From assembly GCA_035293765.1 (NCBI GenBank), contig DATGMF010000091.1, positions 71,134 to 135,133 on the forward strand: 64,000 nucleotides of DNA, in the 5' to 3' direction. Positions 34,388 to 42,293 of this stretch are shown piece by piece. The notes under the pieces were generated by a model. The model had not been told where the DNA came from and made no database searches. It saw only the letters and a list, made by a program, of their open reading frames with translations. The translations under genes were made by a program, and so were the position numbers. The DNA comes from DASRHT01 sp035293765 (GTDB lineage Bacteria > Chloroflexota > Ktedonobacteria > Ktedonobacterales > Ktedonobacteraceae). The first letter of the stretch is position 1; each line of letters opens with the position of its first letter.

Positions 34388-35050
34388 ATGAGATATCTAC
34401 TCAGCCCTTTCAATTATGATCTGACCGACTCTGGTAGTATTCCAAATCTGCTATTGCAGCACCTCTACCTGGTTGGCATCACCATGCTGATCTCGCTGAT
34501 TATCGCTATTCCCCTGGGAATATTCGCAGCGCGCTATCGCCGCTTTTATCTACCCATTATTACGGTTGCTGGTCTGCTCTATACGATTCCAGGTATTGCC
34601 CTTATTGGCGTGCTTATTACCGTTCCCTGGCTGGGGCTGAGTCCTGCGACCGTGATTATTCCGCTGGTCATCTATACGCAGTTGGTGCTGATCCGTAATA
34701 CCGTCGCGGCTATACATAGTATCGATCCCTTGCTGCTGGAAGTGGGACGGGCAATGGGTATGAGTTCCTGGCAATTGCTAGGGCGTGTCACTCTGCCGCT
34801 GGCGATGCCGGTCATAGTCGCCGGTATTCGTATCGCGGTCGTCACCACGGTTGGCATCGCTTCGTTGGCCTCGCTGGCCGGACAGGGAGGGTTGGGCGAT
34901 CTCATCTTCAAAAATATTACCAATGGTGATAATGATGCTGTGGTTGCCGGAGCGATCTTGATGGGGCTCTTCGCGATTGTTGCGGACCTGCTCCTGTTGG
35001 GAGTGCAGATGATGCTCAATCGAGGACGCGGTGCGATCTCGCTGGCGTAA
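34388..35050 (+). CDS. Osmoprotectant ABC transporter, permease 1
   Basis: 220 residues with five to six helices and the BPD-transporter EAA loop EVGRAMGMSSWQLLGRVTLPLAMP. OpuCB/YehW type. ATG follows GAGGGGG. It starts 34 bp after the ATPase gene. Confidence 0.9.
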   Translation: MRYLLSPFNYDLTDSGSIPNLLLQHLYLVGITMLISLIIAIPLGIFAARYRRFYLPIITVAGLLYTIPGIALIGVLITVPWLGLSPATVIIPLVIYTQLVLIRNTVAAIHSIDPLLLEVGRAMGMSSWQLLGRVTLPLAMPVIVAGIRIAVVTTVGIASLASLAGQGGLGDLIFKNITNGDNDAVVAGAILMGLFAIVADLLLLGVQMMLNRGRGAISLA

Positions 35051-35071
35051 CGAGAAAGAGAGGTGTATACG

Positions 35072-35740
35072 ATGCTGAACGACGTATTACAGTTTATCGC
35101 CGATCCACGCAATGACTTTACAGGGCATACGATTGAGTATCTCCAGATTTGCGGCCTCTCTATCGTTGTGGCTATGGTGATCGGCGTCGTGCTTGGCATA
35201 GCTGTCTCGCGCAACGCGCTGCTGGCGTTTATTGCCGTAAATCTGAGCGGCCTGATGCGAGCGATTCCCGTGATCGCGTTTCTGATTGCGGCACTGCCCT
35301 ATCTCGGCATCGGCTTTGTTCCCACCATCGTGGCGCTGATCGTACTTGGAATCCCGCCGATATTGCTGAATACCTATACCGGCATCCGTGGTATAGATGC
35401 GGCAACTATCGATGCTGCCAGAGGGATGGGAATGACCACATGGCAGATTATCATGCGCATTCAGGCTCCCCTTGTCCTGCCGATAGTGGCAGCCGGCGTT
35501 CGTACTGCTGCGGTGCAGATCGTGGCGACGGCAACCCTGGCGGCTATTATCGGCGCGGGTGGCTATGGTGCATACATTATTGATGGGCTCTTCAAGCTCA
35601 ACAATACAGAAATTCTTGCAGGCGCAATTCCTGTTGCGGTGCTGGCATTAGTGGTCGAGGTGTTTATGAGCTGGCTACAACGTGCTATCACTCCTGCCGG
35701 TCTGCGTGCGCGGGAGCTAGTAGAGGCGGCTGCTACCTAG
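35072..35740 (+). CDS. Osmoprotectant ABC transporter, permease 2
   Basis: 222 residues from ATG 35072, which has AAGAGAGG upstream; the ORF opens at a GTG three codons earlier. Homologous in plan to the preceding permease, with EAA loop DAARGMGMTTWQIIMRIQAPLVLP. The two subunits are expected to form a heterodimeric channel (OpuCB/OpuCD style). Confidence 0.9.
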   Translation: MLNDVLQFIADPRNDFTGHTIEYLQICGLSIVVAMVIGVVLGIAVSRNALLAFIAVNLSGLMRAIPVIAFLIAALPYLGIGFVPTIVALIVLGIPPILLNTYTGIRGIDAATIDAARGMGMTTWQIIMRIQAPLVLPIVAAGVRTAAVQIVATATLAAIIGAGGYGAYIIDGLFKLNNTEILAGAIPVAVLALVVEVFMSWLQRAITPAGLRARELVEAAAT

Positions 35741-35787
35741 CGCCTCGGTTCCGTCAATTTCCCGACGTACATCATTAGGAGGATCAA

Positions 35788-36726
35788 ATGACCATACGTA
35801 CGCGCTCATTACAGGCGAAATTGTTCGCTCTATGTTTATTCATTCCGCTGCTCATCCTGGCCTCTTGTGGCAGTACTCCGGCAGGCTCGGGCGGTTCAAA
35901 AGGAACAATTACCGTCGGCAGTAAGCTGGACAGAGAGTCGCAGTTGATCGCAAAAATGTATACCCTGCTGTTGCAGAAAGCGGGCTATACGGTGAACGAG
36001 AAACCTGCTCTGGGGAACAGCGTCTTTATTCTCAACGCCATCAAGAGCAACGCCATTGATCTCTATCCTGAGTTTACCACGACAGGGCTCAATGCATTAA
36101 ATATCCCTTCGAGCTACGATCCGCAGAAAGATTACCAGGCAGTTAAGGATGGCTTTAATAAGCAGTTCAAGATCACCTGGCTAGATCCGGCGCCGCTCAA
36201 TGATGGCTATGCGATCTGTACCTCGAAGGATGAAGCGCAGCGTCTCGGCATTACCACAATCTCCCAGTTGGCTCCCCAGGTAGCGAACCTGACGCTTGCA
36301 TCTCCCAGCGATGGCGTAGCGTTTATCGACGGGCTGAAGAAAACCTACAACTTTGATACAAAGAGCTTTAAACAGACGGAAACCATTGACTACGCTCTTG
36401 GCTTTACGGCTGTATCGAGTGGTAAGGCTCAGGTAAACGTCTGCTATACAACCGATGGCACAGTGGCGCAGAAGAATTTTATCTTTCTGCAAGACGATAA
36501 AAATGGTTTCCCGGCCTTTAACCCGGCCCCCATCGTTCGTAACGAGGTGCTGGCAAAATATCCCGACATTGCAACTATTCTGAATCCGCTTGCTCCTAAA
36601 CTCACAACCGATGTCAGTATTCAGTTGCAAAAGGAAGTCGCGGATAAAAACAGTACGGGCATGCCAGTCTCGCAAGCGATAACGCAGGTGGCGACGAATT
36701 TCCTGAAGAGCCAGGGGCTCTATTGA
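35788..36726 (+). CDS. Osmoprotectant-binding lipoprotein
   Basis: 312 residues. Lipoprotein signal peptide ending LILASC. Type II substrate-binding fold of the OpuAC/OpuCC family: ITVGSKLDRESQLIAKMYTLLLQ, ALGNSVFILNAIKSNAIDLYPEFTTTGLNAL, and LTPxxGxAF-like LASPSDGVAFIDGLKKTYNF. It captures a quaternary amine at the outer membrane face and delivers it to the two permeases. Last gene of the operon; a hairpin follows. Confidence 0.9.
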   Translation: MTIRTRSLQAKLFALCLFIPLLILASCGSTPAGSGGSKGTITVGSKLDRESQLIAKMYTLLLQKAGYTVNEKPALGNSVFILNAIKSNAIDLYPEFTTTGLNALNIPSSYDPQKDYQAVKDGFNKQFKITWLDPAPLNDGYAICTSKDEAQRLGITTISQLAPQVANLTLASPSDGVAFIDGLKKTYNFDTKSFKQTETIDYALGFTAVSSGKAQVNVCYTTDGTVAQKNFIFLQDDKNGFPAFNPAPIVRNEVLAKYPDIATILNPLAPKLTTDVSIQLQKEVADKNSTGMPVSQAITQVATNFLKSQGLY

Positions 36727-36764
36727 TCTTCAACACCTCTTGTAAAGCTGCTTAAATAGCATCT

Positions 36765-36815
36765 AAAGAGGATATGCCTTTGGGTGATGCAGCAACCCAA
36801 AAGTATATCCTCTTT
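36765..36815 (+). terminator. Hairpin terminator of the osmoprotectant operon
   Basis: Arms aaagaggatat + ctttgggt (36765-36785) and acccaaa + atatcctcttt (36795-36815) with a small internal loop. No strong T-run. Confidence 0.7.
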
Positions 36816-36865
36816 GAATACTGTCCTGTGTTTTTATGCGGCCACAGGTTTGTGTGCAAACAAAC

Positions 36866-36895
36866 TTGACAATAATCACTTCTATCGTTTATACT
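36866..36895 (+). promoter_or_regulatory. Promoter with long structured leader
   Basis: TTGACA (36866-36871), 18-bp spacer, TATACT (36890-36895). The transcript would begin near 36902 in gcaaacaaaatatcttgttttgc, itself able to fold, and run ~250 nt before the small protein at 37151. Confidence 0.65.
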
Positions 36896-37044
36896 GTTTA
36901 CGCAAACAAAATATCTTGTTTTGCATAAGATAGCAGGAAAGACTTCAAAAAAAGCAAAAAGTAGCAAATCCTCCATTCTATTGATCAACTTCAGGCGTAC
37001 TCTATGATGCGATGGAAAAGGAGGTGCGCAGCAAAATAGGGCAT

Positions 37045-37075
37045 ACTTATCTAAAAATACTTAGATAAGTATTTT
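37045..37075. promoter_or_regulatory. Two overlapping, mutually exclusive palindromes
   Basis: acttatctaa (37045-37054) pairs with ttagataagt (37061-37070). aaaatactta (37054-37063) pairs with taagtatttt (37066-37075). Both cannot form at once. They stand about 75 bp before the start of the small protein and could be an attenuator or a multi-site operator. Confidence 0.6.
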
Positions 37076-37150
37076 GTCATACTGCGTACTTTGTGACTTA
37101 CAGATGGAAGACGAAGAAGGCTTTTCGTCTTGATTAAGGAGGTATTTACC

Positions 37151-37366
37151 ATGGCATTTCAGTGGGCACAGTTATCACTACGCGTCAAACAGGCAATGGT
37201 TGTAGTGCTTCTGGTAGCGGCTCTATGTCTGGCATGGGGGATAGCACAGGTATCTGTAGCTCAGACTCATATGCATCATACGGCAATTCCTTCGCATACG
37301 CAGATAGCAGACAACGGAGGGGGAAGTGTGGCAGATAGCGGCGGGGGAAATGTAGCTTTCAAATAA
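37151..37366 (+). CDS. Small exported or membrane-anchored peptide
   Basis: 71 residues from ATG 37151, with a perfect AAGGAGG 7 bp upstream; the ORF begins seven codons earlier without a site. Residues about 12-36 are a signal peptide or anchor (VKQAMVVVLLVAALCLAWGIAQ, then VSVAQT). The mature part is short: THMHHTAIPSHTQIADNG then two related units GGGSVADSG and GGGNVAFK, with three His near the start. No family. Very strong expression signals suggest an abundant peptide. Confidence 0.65.
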   Translation: MAFQWAQLSLRVKQAMVVVLLVAALCLAWGIAQVSVAQTHMHHTAIPSHTQIADNGGGSVADSGGGNVAFK

Positions 37367-37463
37367 ATTGAGAAGCTACTATTTGTGAAACGCCCGACAT
37401 GCAGCAAATACCGAAGGGGTGAGAGCATGGAGGAGACATTCGCTCCCATGCTCTCATTATTTT

Positions 37464-38669
37464 TTATGTCAAGGCTTTCTCCATCGAGCGGGCATCATGG
37501 CCCCGTAAATGCTCGCGTATAGCCAGGGCAGCAGCCGCGCCTTCGCCTGCCGCGCTCACCAGTTGTTTGGTACTGCCGGCGCGCACATCGCCCGCCGCGA
37601 AAATGCCTTCCGTGCTGGTCTGGAAATCAATGCCAGTCATAATAAAGCCCTGTTTATCGACTTTGACCACATCAGTGAATGGTCGGCTATTGGGTGAAAG
37701 TCCAACAAAGACAAAGGCTCCGGGAACATTCAGCGTTTGAACTGCGCCGGTTTGTGAGTTTCTGGTGACAAGTGTGGTCAGGTGATTGCGTTCGCCCTTG
37801 AACTCGATAACCTCAGTATGAAAGCGCACCTCGATTTCAGGAGAGGTCATGGCTTTTTCAGCGACAATCTTATTGGCTTTGAGTTCTGAGCCGCGTGCGA
37901 GGATCGTCACCTTAGGGCTAAAACGAGTGAGGAAGGCAGCTTCCTCCACTGCGCTATTGCCACCACCGATAACGGCTACCTCTCGGCCTTTGTAGAAGGG
38001 GCCGTCGCAGGTTGCGCAGAAATGCACGCCTGCGCCGATGAATTCGCTCTCGCCGGGTACGTCCAGGCGTTTATACGTTGAGCCAGTAGCCAGCAACACT
38101 GCGTTACTGCGATATTTATGTCCCGCTTCGGTCTCGACAAAGTGGGCATCGAGATCATTGCCCACCCGCGTCACATTCTGCGCAGAAAGCAGTTCTACAC
38201 CAAAACGCTTGGCCTGTTCAATAATGCGTTCCGCGAACTCTGCTCCGGTAACGCCTTCTGGAAAGCCTGGATAATTGTCAAGCCGTTCGGTAATGCCGGA
38301 TTGTCCCCCGAGGCCGCCGCGCTCAATGACCAGAACATCGAAGCCATCGCGGGCGGCATAGATGGCTGCTGTAAGCGCGGTGGGGCCGCCGCCTACGGTG
38401 ATCAAGTCGTAAAACTCGCACTTCGCTCTGGTATCCAGCCCCAATTTTGTCGCCAGCTCTGCATTGGATGGTTCGATCAAGATGGAGCCATCATCAAAAA
38501 CAATCGTGGGAATGGTCATGCCGCCATTCTGGAGCTTCTGGACGTAAGCCTGCCCATCTGTATCTTCTTCGATATTGATAAAATCGTAGTGGACGCGTTG
38601 CTCTCCCAGAAACTTCTTGCTGCGCTTGCAATCACTGCACCAATCGGTCCCATAAAGTTTGATTGTCAT
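37464..38669 (-). CDS. Glutaredoxin-thioredoxin reductase fusion
   Basis: 401 residues. Residues 1-80 are a glutaredoxin-like domain with the redox pair WCSDC and the cis-Pro in TIPTIVF. Residues about 88-395 are a thioredoxin-reductase flavoprotein: ITVGGGPTALTAAIYAARDG (FAD), redox-active CATC in HFCATCDGPF, NADPH motif VAVIGGGNSAVEEA, and GIFAAGDVRAGSTKQL near the end. The flavoprotein half could reduce the attached glutaredoxin domain directly, a self-contained disulfide reductase. Transcribed 27 bp downstream of the Rpn-type gene's stop region on the same strand. Confidence 0.88.
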   Translation of the reverse strand: MTIKLYGTDWCSDCKRSKKFLGEQRVHYDFINIEEDTDGQAYVQKLQNGGMTIPTIVFDDGSILIEPSNAELATKLGLDTRAKCEFYDLITVGGGPTALTAAIYAARDGFDVLVIERGGLGGQSGITERLDNYPGFPEGVTGAEFAERIIEQAKRFGVELLSAQNVTRVGNDLDAHFVETEAGHKYRSNAVLLATGSTYKRLDVPGESEFIGAGVHFCATCDGPFYKGREVAVIGGGNSAVEEAAFLTRFSPKVTILARGSELKANKIVAEKAMTSPEIEVRFHTEVIEFKGERNHLTTLVTRNSQTGAVQTLNVPGAFVFVGLSPNSRPFTDVVKVDKQGFIMTGIDFQTSTEGIFAAGDVRAGSTKQLVSAAGEGAAAALAIREHLRGHDARSMEKALT

Positions 38670-38695
38670 ACGCCTGCATCCTTTTGCTCAAAAAC

Positions 38696-39643
38696 TCAGG
38701 AATTGCTGAACTCCATAAGCGCCTGTCGAGCCTCTTCTGTCTCCTTTGCCAGCCCGATTTTAAGCAGCAGCTCCTGTAATTGTGCTGGCTCGATAGCCTT
38801 GCCTGCCTGTTCTTTCGCCAGCTCGCTCAATTCAGGGAAGCGCCCTTGAATAACCCCCTCAACGATTGACACCAGTGCCTGCCGCTGCCTCTGACGTTCC
38901 TGTTCCACTCCTTGCTGCAACCCTTGCTGCAACCCTTGCTGTAACCCTTGCTGCATGCCTCTCTGCATGCCCTTTTCTAAGCCCTCTTGGATGATTTCCT
39001 GATAGACCCAGGATTCCTCCAGGATATCTTTATGCATCGCAAACCTGCCTTTCAACCACACTTGATCATGACCCTCTTTAAAAACCAGTCCCGCCAGGAT
39101 CTCGCCCCAGGTCAACAGATGGAACTGCTCGGCGGCAACGATATGCTCGATCATCTCTTCGATGACCTCGTGCCGTGCTCCATCTCGGGTAAGCGGCAGC
39201 AACGGCAGCAATCCCACCAGTCCTGTTTGCAAGATCTCTTCTGCGGCCACTTCCCACACTTTGACGACGAGAAACGTGAAGGTGAGTACCGTTTGTCCGT
39301 TTGGCAGTTGCCATTCCAGGGGCGATTCGGCCACCGCAGGTCCTTTGCGCAAATATAGCACGCAGGATAAGACCGGTCGCTGGTACTGCCTGACCGCAAG
39401 GACATTATACTCCAGCAGACGCAAGGCCATCGAGGTGTCATCGCGGCTCTGCAATTCGAGATGCAGCAGCATCTCCGCGTCATTGAGCAGTACCTGGAAG
39501 ATCACATCGGCCTCGCGCGTTTTGTTTTTCAACTCTTGAGGTAGAAGCTGCACAAAGCGCGCATCTTTGAGCAGCCAGGAGACAAAATGTTGGGGGTGAG
39601 CGCTGATGAGTCGTTTCATCGTATCGTCCCACTGTTTCGCCAT
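38696..39643 (-). CDS. Rpn-type PD-(D/E)XK nuclease with GLQQ repeats
   Basis: 315 residues. The N-terminal ~180 residues match recombination-promoting Rpn/YhgA-like nucleases (formerly called putative transposases), with READVIFQVLL and LLHLELQSRDD giving the Asp and ExQ of the PD-(D/E)XK core. Residues about 225-250 are a repeat array GMQRGMQQGLQQGLQQGLQQ, encoded by 12-bp repeats (38918-38960), a known hot spot of length change in Rpn proteins. The C-terminal ~60 residues are helical. These enzymes cut DNA and are linked to phage defence and recombination. Ends 26 bp before the redox fusion gene. Confidence 0.82.
   Translation of the reverse strand: MAKQWDDTMKRLISAHPQHFVSWLLKDARFVQLLPQELKNKTREADVIFQVLLNDAEMLLHLELQSRDDTSMALRLLEYNVLAVRQYQRPVLSCVLYLRKGPAVAESPLEWQLPNGQTVLTFTFLVVKVWEVAAEEILQTGLVGLLPLLPLTRDGARHEVIEEMIEHIVAAEQFHLLTWGEILAGLVFKEGHDQVWLKGRFAMHKDILEESWVYQEIIQEGLEKGMQRGMQQGLQQGLQQGLQQGVEQERQRQRQALVSIVEGVIQGRFPELSELAKEQAGKAIEPAQLQELLLKIGLAKETEEARQALMEFSNS
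38909..38960. repeat. 12-bp tandem repeats inside the Rpn gene
   Basis: About four units of c/taacccttgctg on the plus strand, coding for GLQQ on the minus strand. Whole-codon units keep the frame when copy number changes. Confidence 0.8.
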
Positions 39644-39869
39644 GTTGCCTATTCATCCCTTCCCACAGAACTTCCCTCGGAACCGACCTCGATCCCGACT
39701 TTCTCAGTGTAACACAGTGCAGCACATATTTCTAGAGTTTTTATTTATTATTCGCTTTGCAGTTAAAAATATGTAATCCAAATCATTTGCGACTTGACGG
39801 AACGCTCCCCTCATGCTACCCTGCATTCAGTGAATAACCTCTTATGTAGCTGAAGAGAGGAGCCTGCAC

Positions 39870-40703
39870 ATGCATGTAAAAATAGCTGTTGTTCAACTCA
39901 ACACGCGTGATCATCCCGACGAGAATATGGCCGCGGTTGAACAAGCTCTGGACCGGGCAGCCGCGATGGGCGCGCAATTCGTCTCCTTACCGGAATATTG
40001 GACCTATCTTGGGCCTTATGCGGGCTTTGATGGCGCGGCGCAAACGCTCTCGGGTCCCGCAATTGAATTGTTACAGGCGAAAGCTCGTAAGCATAAAGTG
40101 ATTGTGCATGGTGGTAGCATTGTCGAGCCTCACCCCCAGCAGGTGGGCAAGTTCCAGAATACATCAGTGTTGATCAATCGCGATGGCGACATTGTGGCGG
40201 TTTATCGTAAGATCCACCTCTTTGATGTCGTACTTTCCAATGGTGAAAAGCACCTTGAATCGGAACGTATTGTCCCTGGAGATGCAGTGGTGACAGCCGA
40301 GGTTGACGGTATTACTTTTGGCCTCTCCGTTTGCTATGATCTCCGTTTCCCCGAATTATACCGCTCGCTGGCTTTACAGGGGGCGCAGATCTTGCTGGTT
40401 CCCGCCGGCTTCACGCTGCATACCGGGCGCGATCACTGGGAGGTGCTGCTGCGCGCCCGCGCTATCGAGAATCTGTGCTATGTGGTTGCTTCTGCCCAGG
40501 TTGGAACCTATCCACCAGGCCGGCAATGTTTTGGGCGCTCGATGGTGATTGATCCCTGGGGGCTGGTATTGGCGCAGGCGCAGGATCTGCCAACGGTGAT
40601 TATGACGGAGATCGACCTGGAGCAGATTGATCGCGTGAGAGCTCAGATTCCTTCTCTGGAACATCGCAGGCCATTCATTGCAGATGGCCTGAGCGGAAGC
40701 TAG
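39870..40703 (+). CDS. Carbon-nitrogen hydrolase (nitrilase superfamily, omega-amidase-like)
   Basis: 277 residues, full length. Catalytic triad visible: Glu in SLPEYWTYLG, Lys in YRKIHLFDV and Cys in SVCYDLRFPELYR. The type is close to Nit2/omega-amidase, which removes the amide of 2-oxoglutaramate or 2-oxosuccinamate, or to the Nit1 deaminated-glutathione amidase. It is 101 bp upstream of a glutamine-synthetase-like gene, so both may handle amide nitrogen. Confidence 0.87.
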   Translation: MHVKIAVVQLNTRDHPDENMAAVEQALDRAAAMGAQFVSLPEYWTYLGPYAGFDGAAQTLSGPAIELLQAKARKHKVIVHGGSIVEPHPQQVGKFQNTSVLINRDGDIVAVYRKIHLFDVVLSNGEKHLESERIVPGDAVVTAEVDGITFGLSVCYDLRFPELYRSLALQGAQILLVPAGFTLHTGRDHWEVLLRARAIENLCYVVASAQVGTYPPGRQCFGRSMVIDPWGLVLAQAQDLPTVIMTEIDLEQIDRVRAQIPSLEHRRPFIADGLSGS

Positions 40704-40804
40704 CCGCGACAGCGGCGTTGGCCATCTGGATAGCAGACCGCTGGCGTATCGCTCCTAATGACGACGCTATATATATTTTCCAATCGAGAAAGGATTGTCG
40801 TTTT

Positions 40805-42190
40805 ATGAATCTCGCCGCTGTGAAACGTCTCATCGATGAGGGGAACGTGGAATATATCAAAATCGGAGCTCCTGATATGGAGGGAGTCTATCGGGGGAAG
40901 CGCGTGGCGGCGCGCTTTTTCCAGGATTCGCTCTCCGATGGTTTTGCCCAGTGTGATGTCCTCTTTGGCTGGGACATTGCGGAAAATGTGCTGCCCAACC
41001 TGAAAATTAGCAACTGGGAGCGCGGCTTTGCTGACTTTGTGATGAAGCCCGATCTGTCAACCTTCGCACTTGTACCCTGGGAAAGTCGTGTTGCCTCCTG
41101 CATTTGCGATCTATGGACCGAGCAGGGCGAGTCGATCAGCATTGCTCCACGTTCCCTTCTCAAGCAGCAAGTTGAGCGCGCTCGTTCGCTTGGCTATGAA
41201 CCGATGGCGGCGGCTGAACTGGAACTCCGCCTCTTCCGTGAAAACCAGGTCTCGCTGCGTGACAAAGATTTTGGTCCCAATCTAACTCCTCTCAATCCCG
41301 GTATGAACTGCTATGCGATCAGCCAGGCCAGCGCGGACGAACACCTGGTTGGTCAGATTGCTCGTATGATGCGCGACTATGGGGTGGAGCTTGAGGGCTA
41401 TAATCGCGAGCACGGACCGGGGATGTATGAGTTGAACATCCACTATGCCGATGCCCTTGCAGCCGCTGATAGTACGATGCTTTTCAAAACGGGTGTGAAG
41501 GAAATCTGTTACCAACTGGGCTTTGCCGCGACCTTTATGGCAAAGTGGAACGATCAGGAGGATGGCAGCAGCGGGCATTCGCATATGAGCCTGTGGGATC
41601 GCAATCGGGAACATAATGTGTTTTGGGACGAAAATGACCCGTTCCATATGTCGGCAACCATGCGTCACTTTCTGGCGGGCGTGCTGGAGAAAATGCCGGA
41701 TCTGATGGCCCTGTATGCTCCCGTCATCAATTCTTACAAACGGTATATTGAGGGAACATGGGCTCCGCTCAATACCACCTGGGGCATGGACAACCGCACT
41801 TGCGCTATTCGCGTTATTAACAACGGGCGGCGGTCTGTCCGCATCGAGAATCGCGTGCCAGGAGCTGATGCCAATTTCTATCTTGTCTTCACGGCTATGC
41901 TAGCCAGTGGCCTGTATGGGATCGAGCGCAAGCTAGAGTTGCCTCCACGATTGGATGGCAATGCTTACAATGCCGCGACCATCGCCCAGGCAATCGAATC
42001 AGGCAATGTTCATTCGCTTGCCCGCAACCTCACGGCAGCGGCGGATATTCTGGAGCGCAGCGAATTCGCCCGCGAATACCTCGGGGCCGATTTCGTCGAA
42101 CACTTTGTAGCTACCCGCCGCTGGGAAGTGCGTGAGTATGAGAAAGCGGTTACCAACTGGGAGCGTCGCCGCTACTTTGAACTGATCTAA
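40805..42190 (+). CDS. Glutamine synthetase family protein (gamma-glutamyl-amine ligase type)
   Basis: 461 residues from ATG 40805 (GAGAAAGGA upstream); the ORF opens at 40718. The beta-grasp N-terminal domain and the C-terminal catalytic domain are both present: AAAELELRLF (metal Glu), EGYNREHGPGMYELNI (glutamate binding), SSGHSHMSLWD (the NGSGMHxHxS equivalent), NSYKRYIEGTWAP and RIENRVPGADANFYL. The changed HSHMS loop and short N-terminus fit the GlnA-like/PuuA group that joins glutamate to an amine instead of ammonia. An amine substrate would fit with the nitrilase gene upstream, but this is inferred. Confidence 0.87.
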   Translation: MNLAAVKRLIDEGNVEYIKIGAPDMEGVYRGKRVAARFFQDSLSDGFAQCDVLFGWDIAENVLPNLKISNWERGFADFVMKPDLSTFALVPWESRVASCICDLWTEQGESISIAPRSLLKQQVERARSLGYEPMAAAELELRLFRENQVSLRDKDFGPNLTPLNPGMNCYAISQASADEHLVGQIARMMRDYGVELEGYNREHGPGMYELNIHYADALAAADSTMLFKTGVKEICYQLGFAATFMAKWNDQEDGSSGHSHMSLWDRNREHNVFWDENDPFHMSATMRHFLAGVLEKMPDLMALYAPVINSYKRYIEGTWAPLNTTWGMDNRTCAIRVINNGRRSVRIENRVPGADANFYLVFTAMLASGLYGIERKLELPPRLDGNAYNAATIAQAIESGNVHSLARNLTAAADILERSEFAREYLGADFVEHFVATRRWEVREYEKAVTNWERRRYFELI

Positions 42191-42194
42191 CTTC

Positions 42195-42293
42195 TTTCAG
42201 TACCCCTCAAGCGGGTCGAGAGCCATGAGCTCCCGCCGCTTTCCCTGAGGAGGAGTATAGGTACCGGACGCGAAGATGTCAAGCGGAAATGTG
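42195..42293 (+). repeat. 99-bp interspersed repeat, copy C
   Basis: tttcagtacccctcaagcgg ... cgaagatgtcaagcggaaat then gtg. Stems cctca/tgagg and gcggg/cccgc. It begins 4 bp after the stop of the glutamine-synthetase-like gene and ends at the base before the stop codon (cta) of the convergent phospholipase D gene. Confidence 0.85.
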
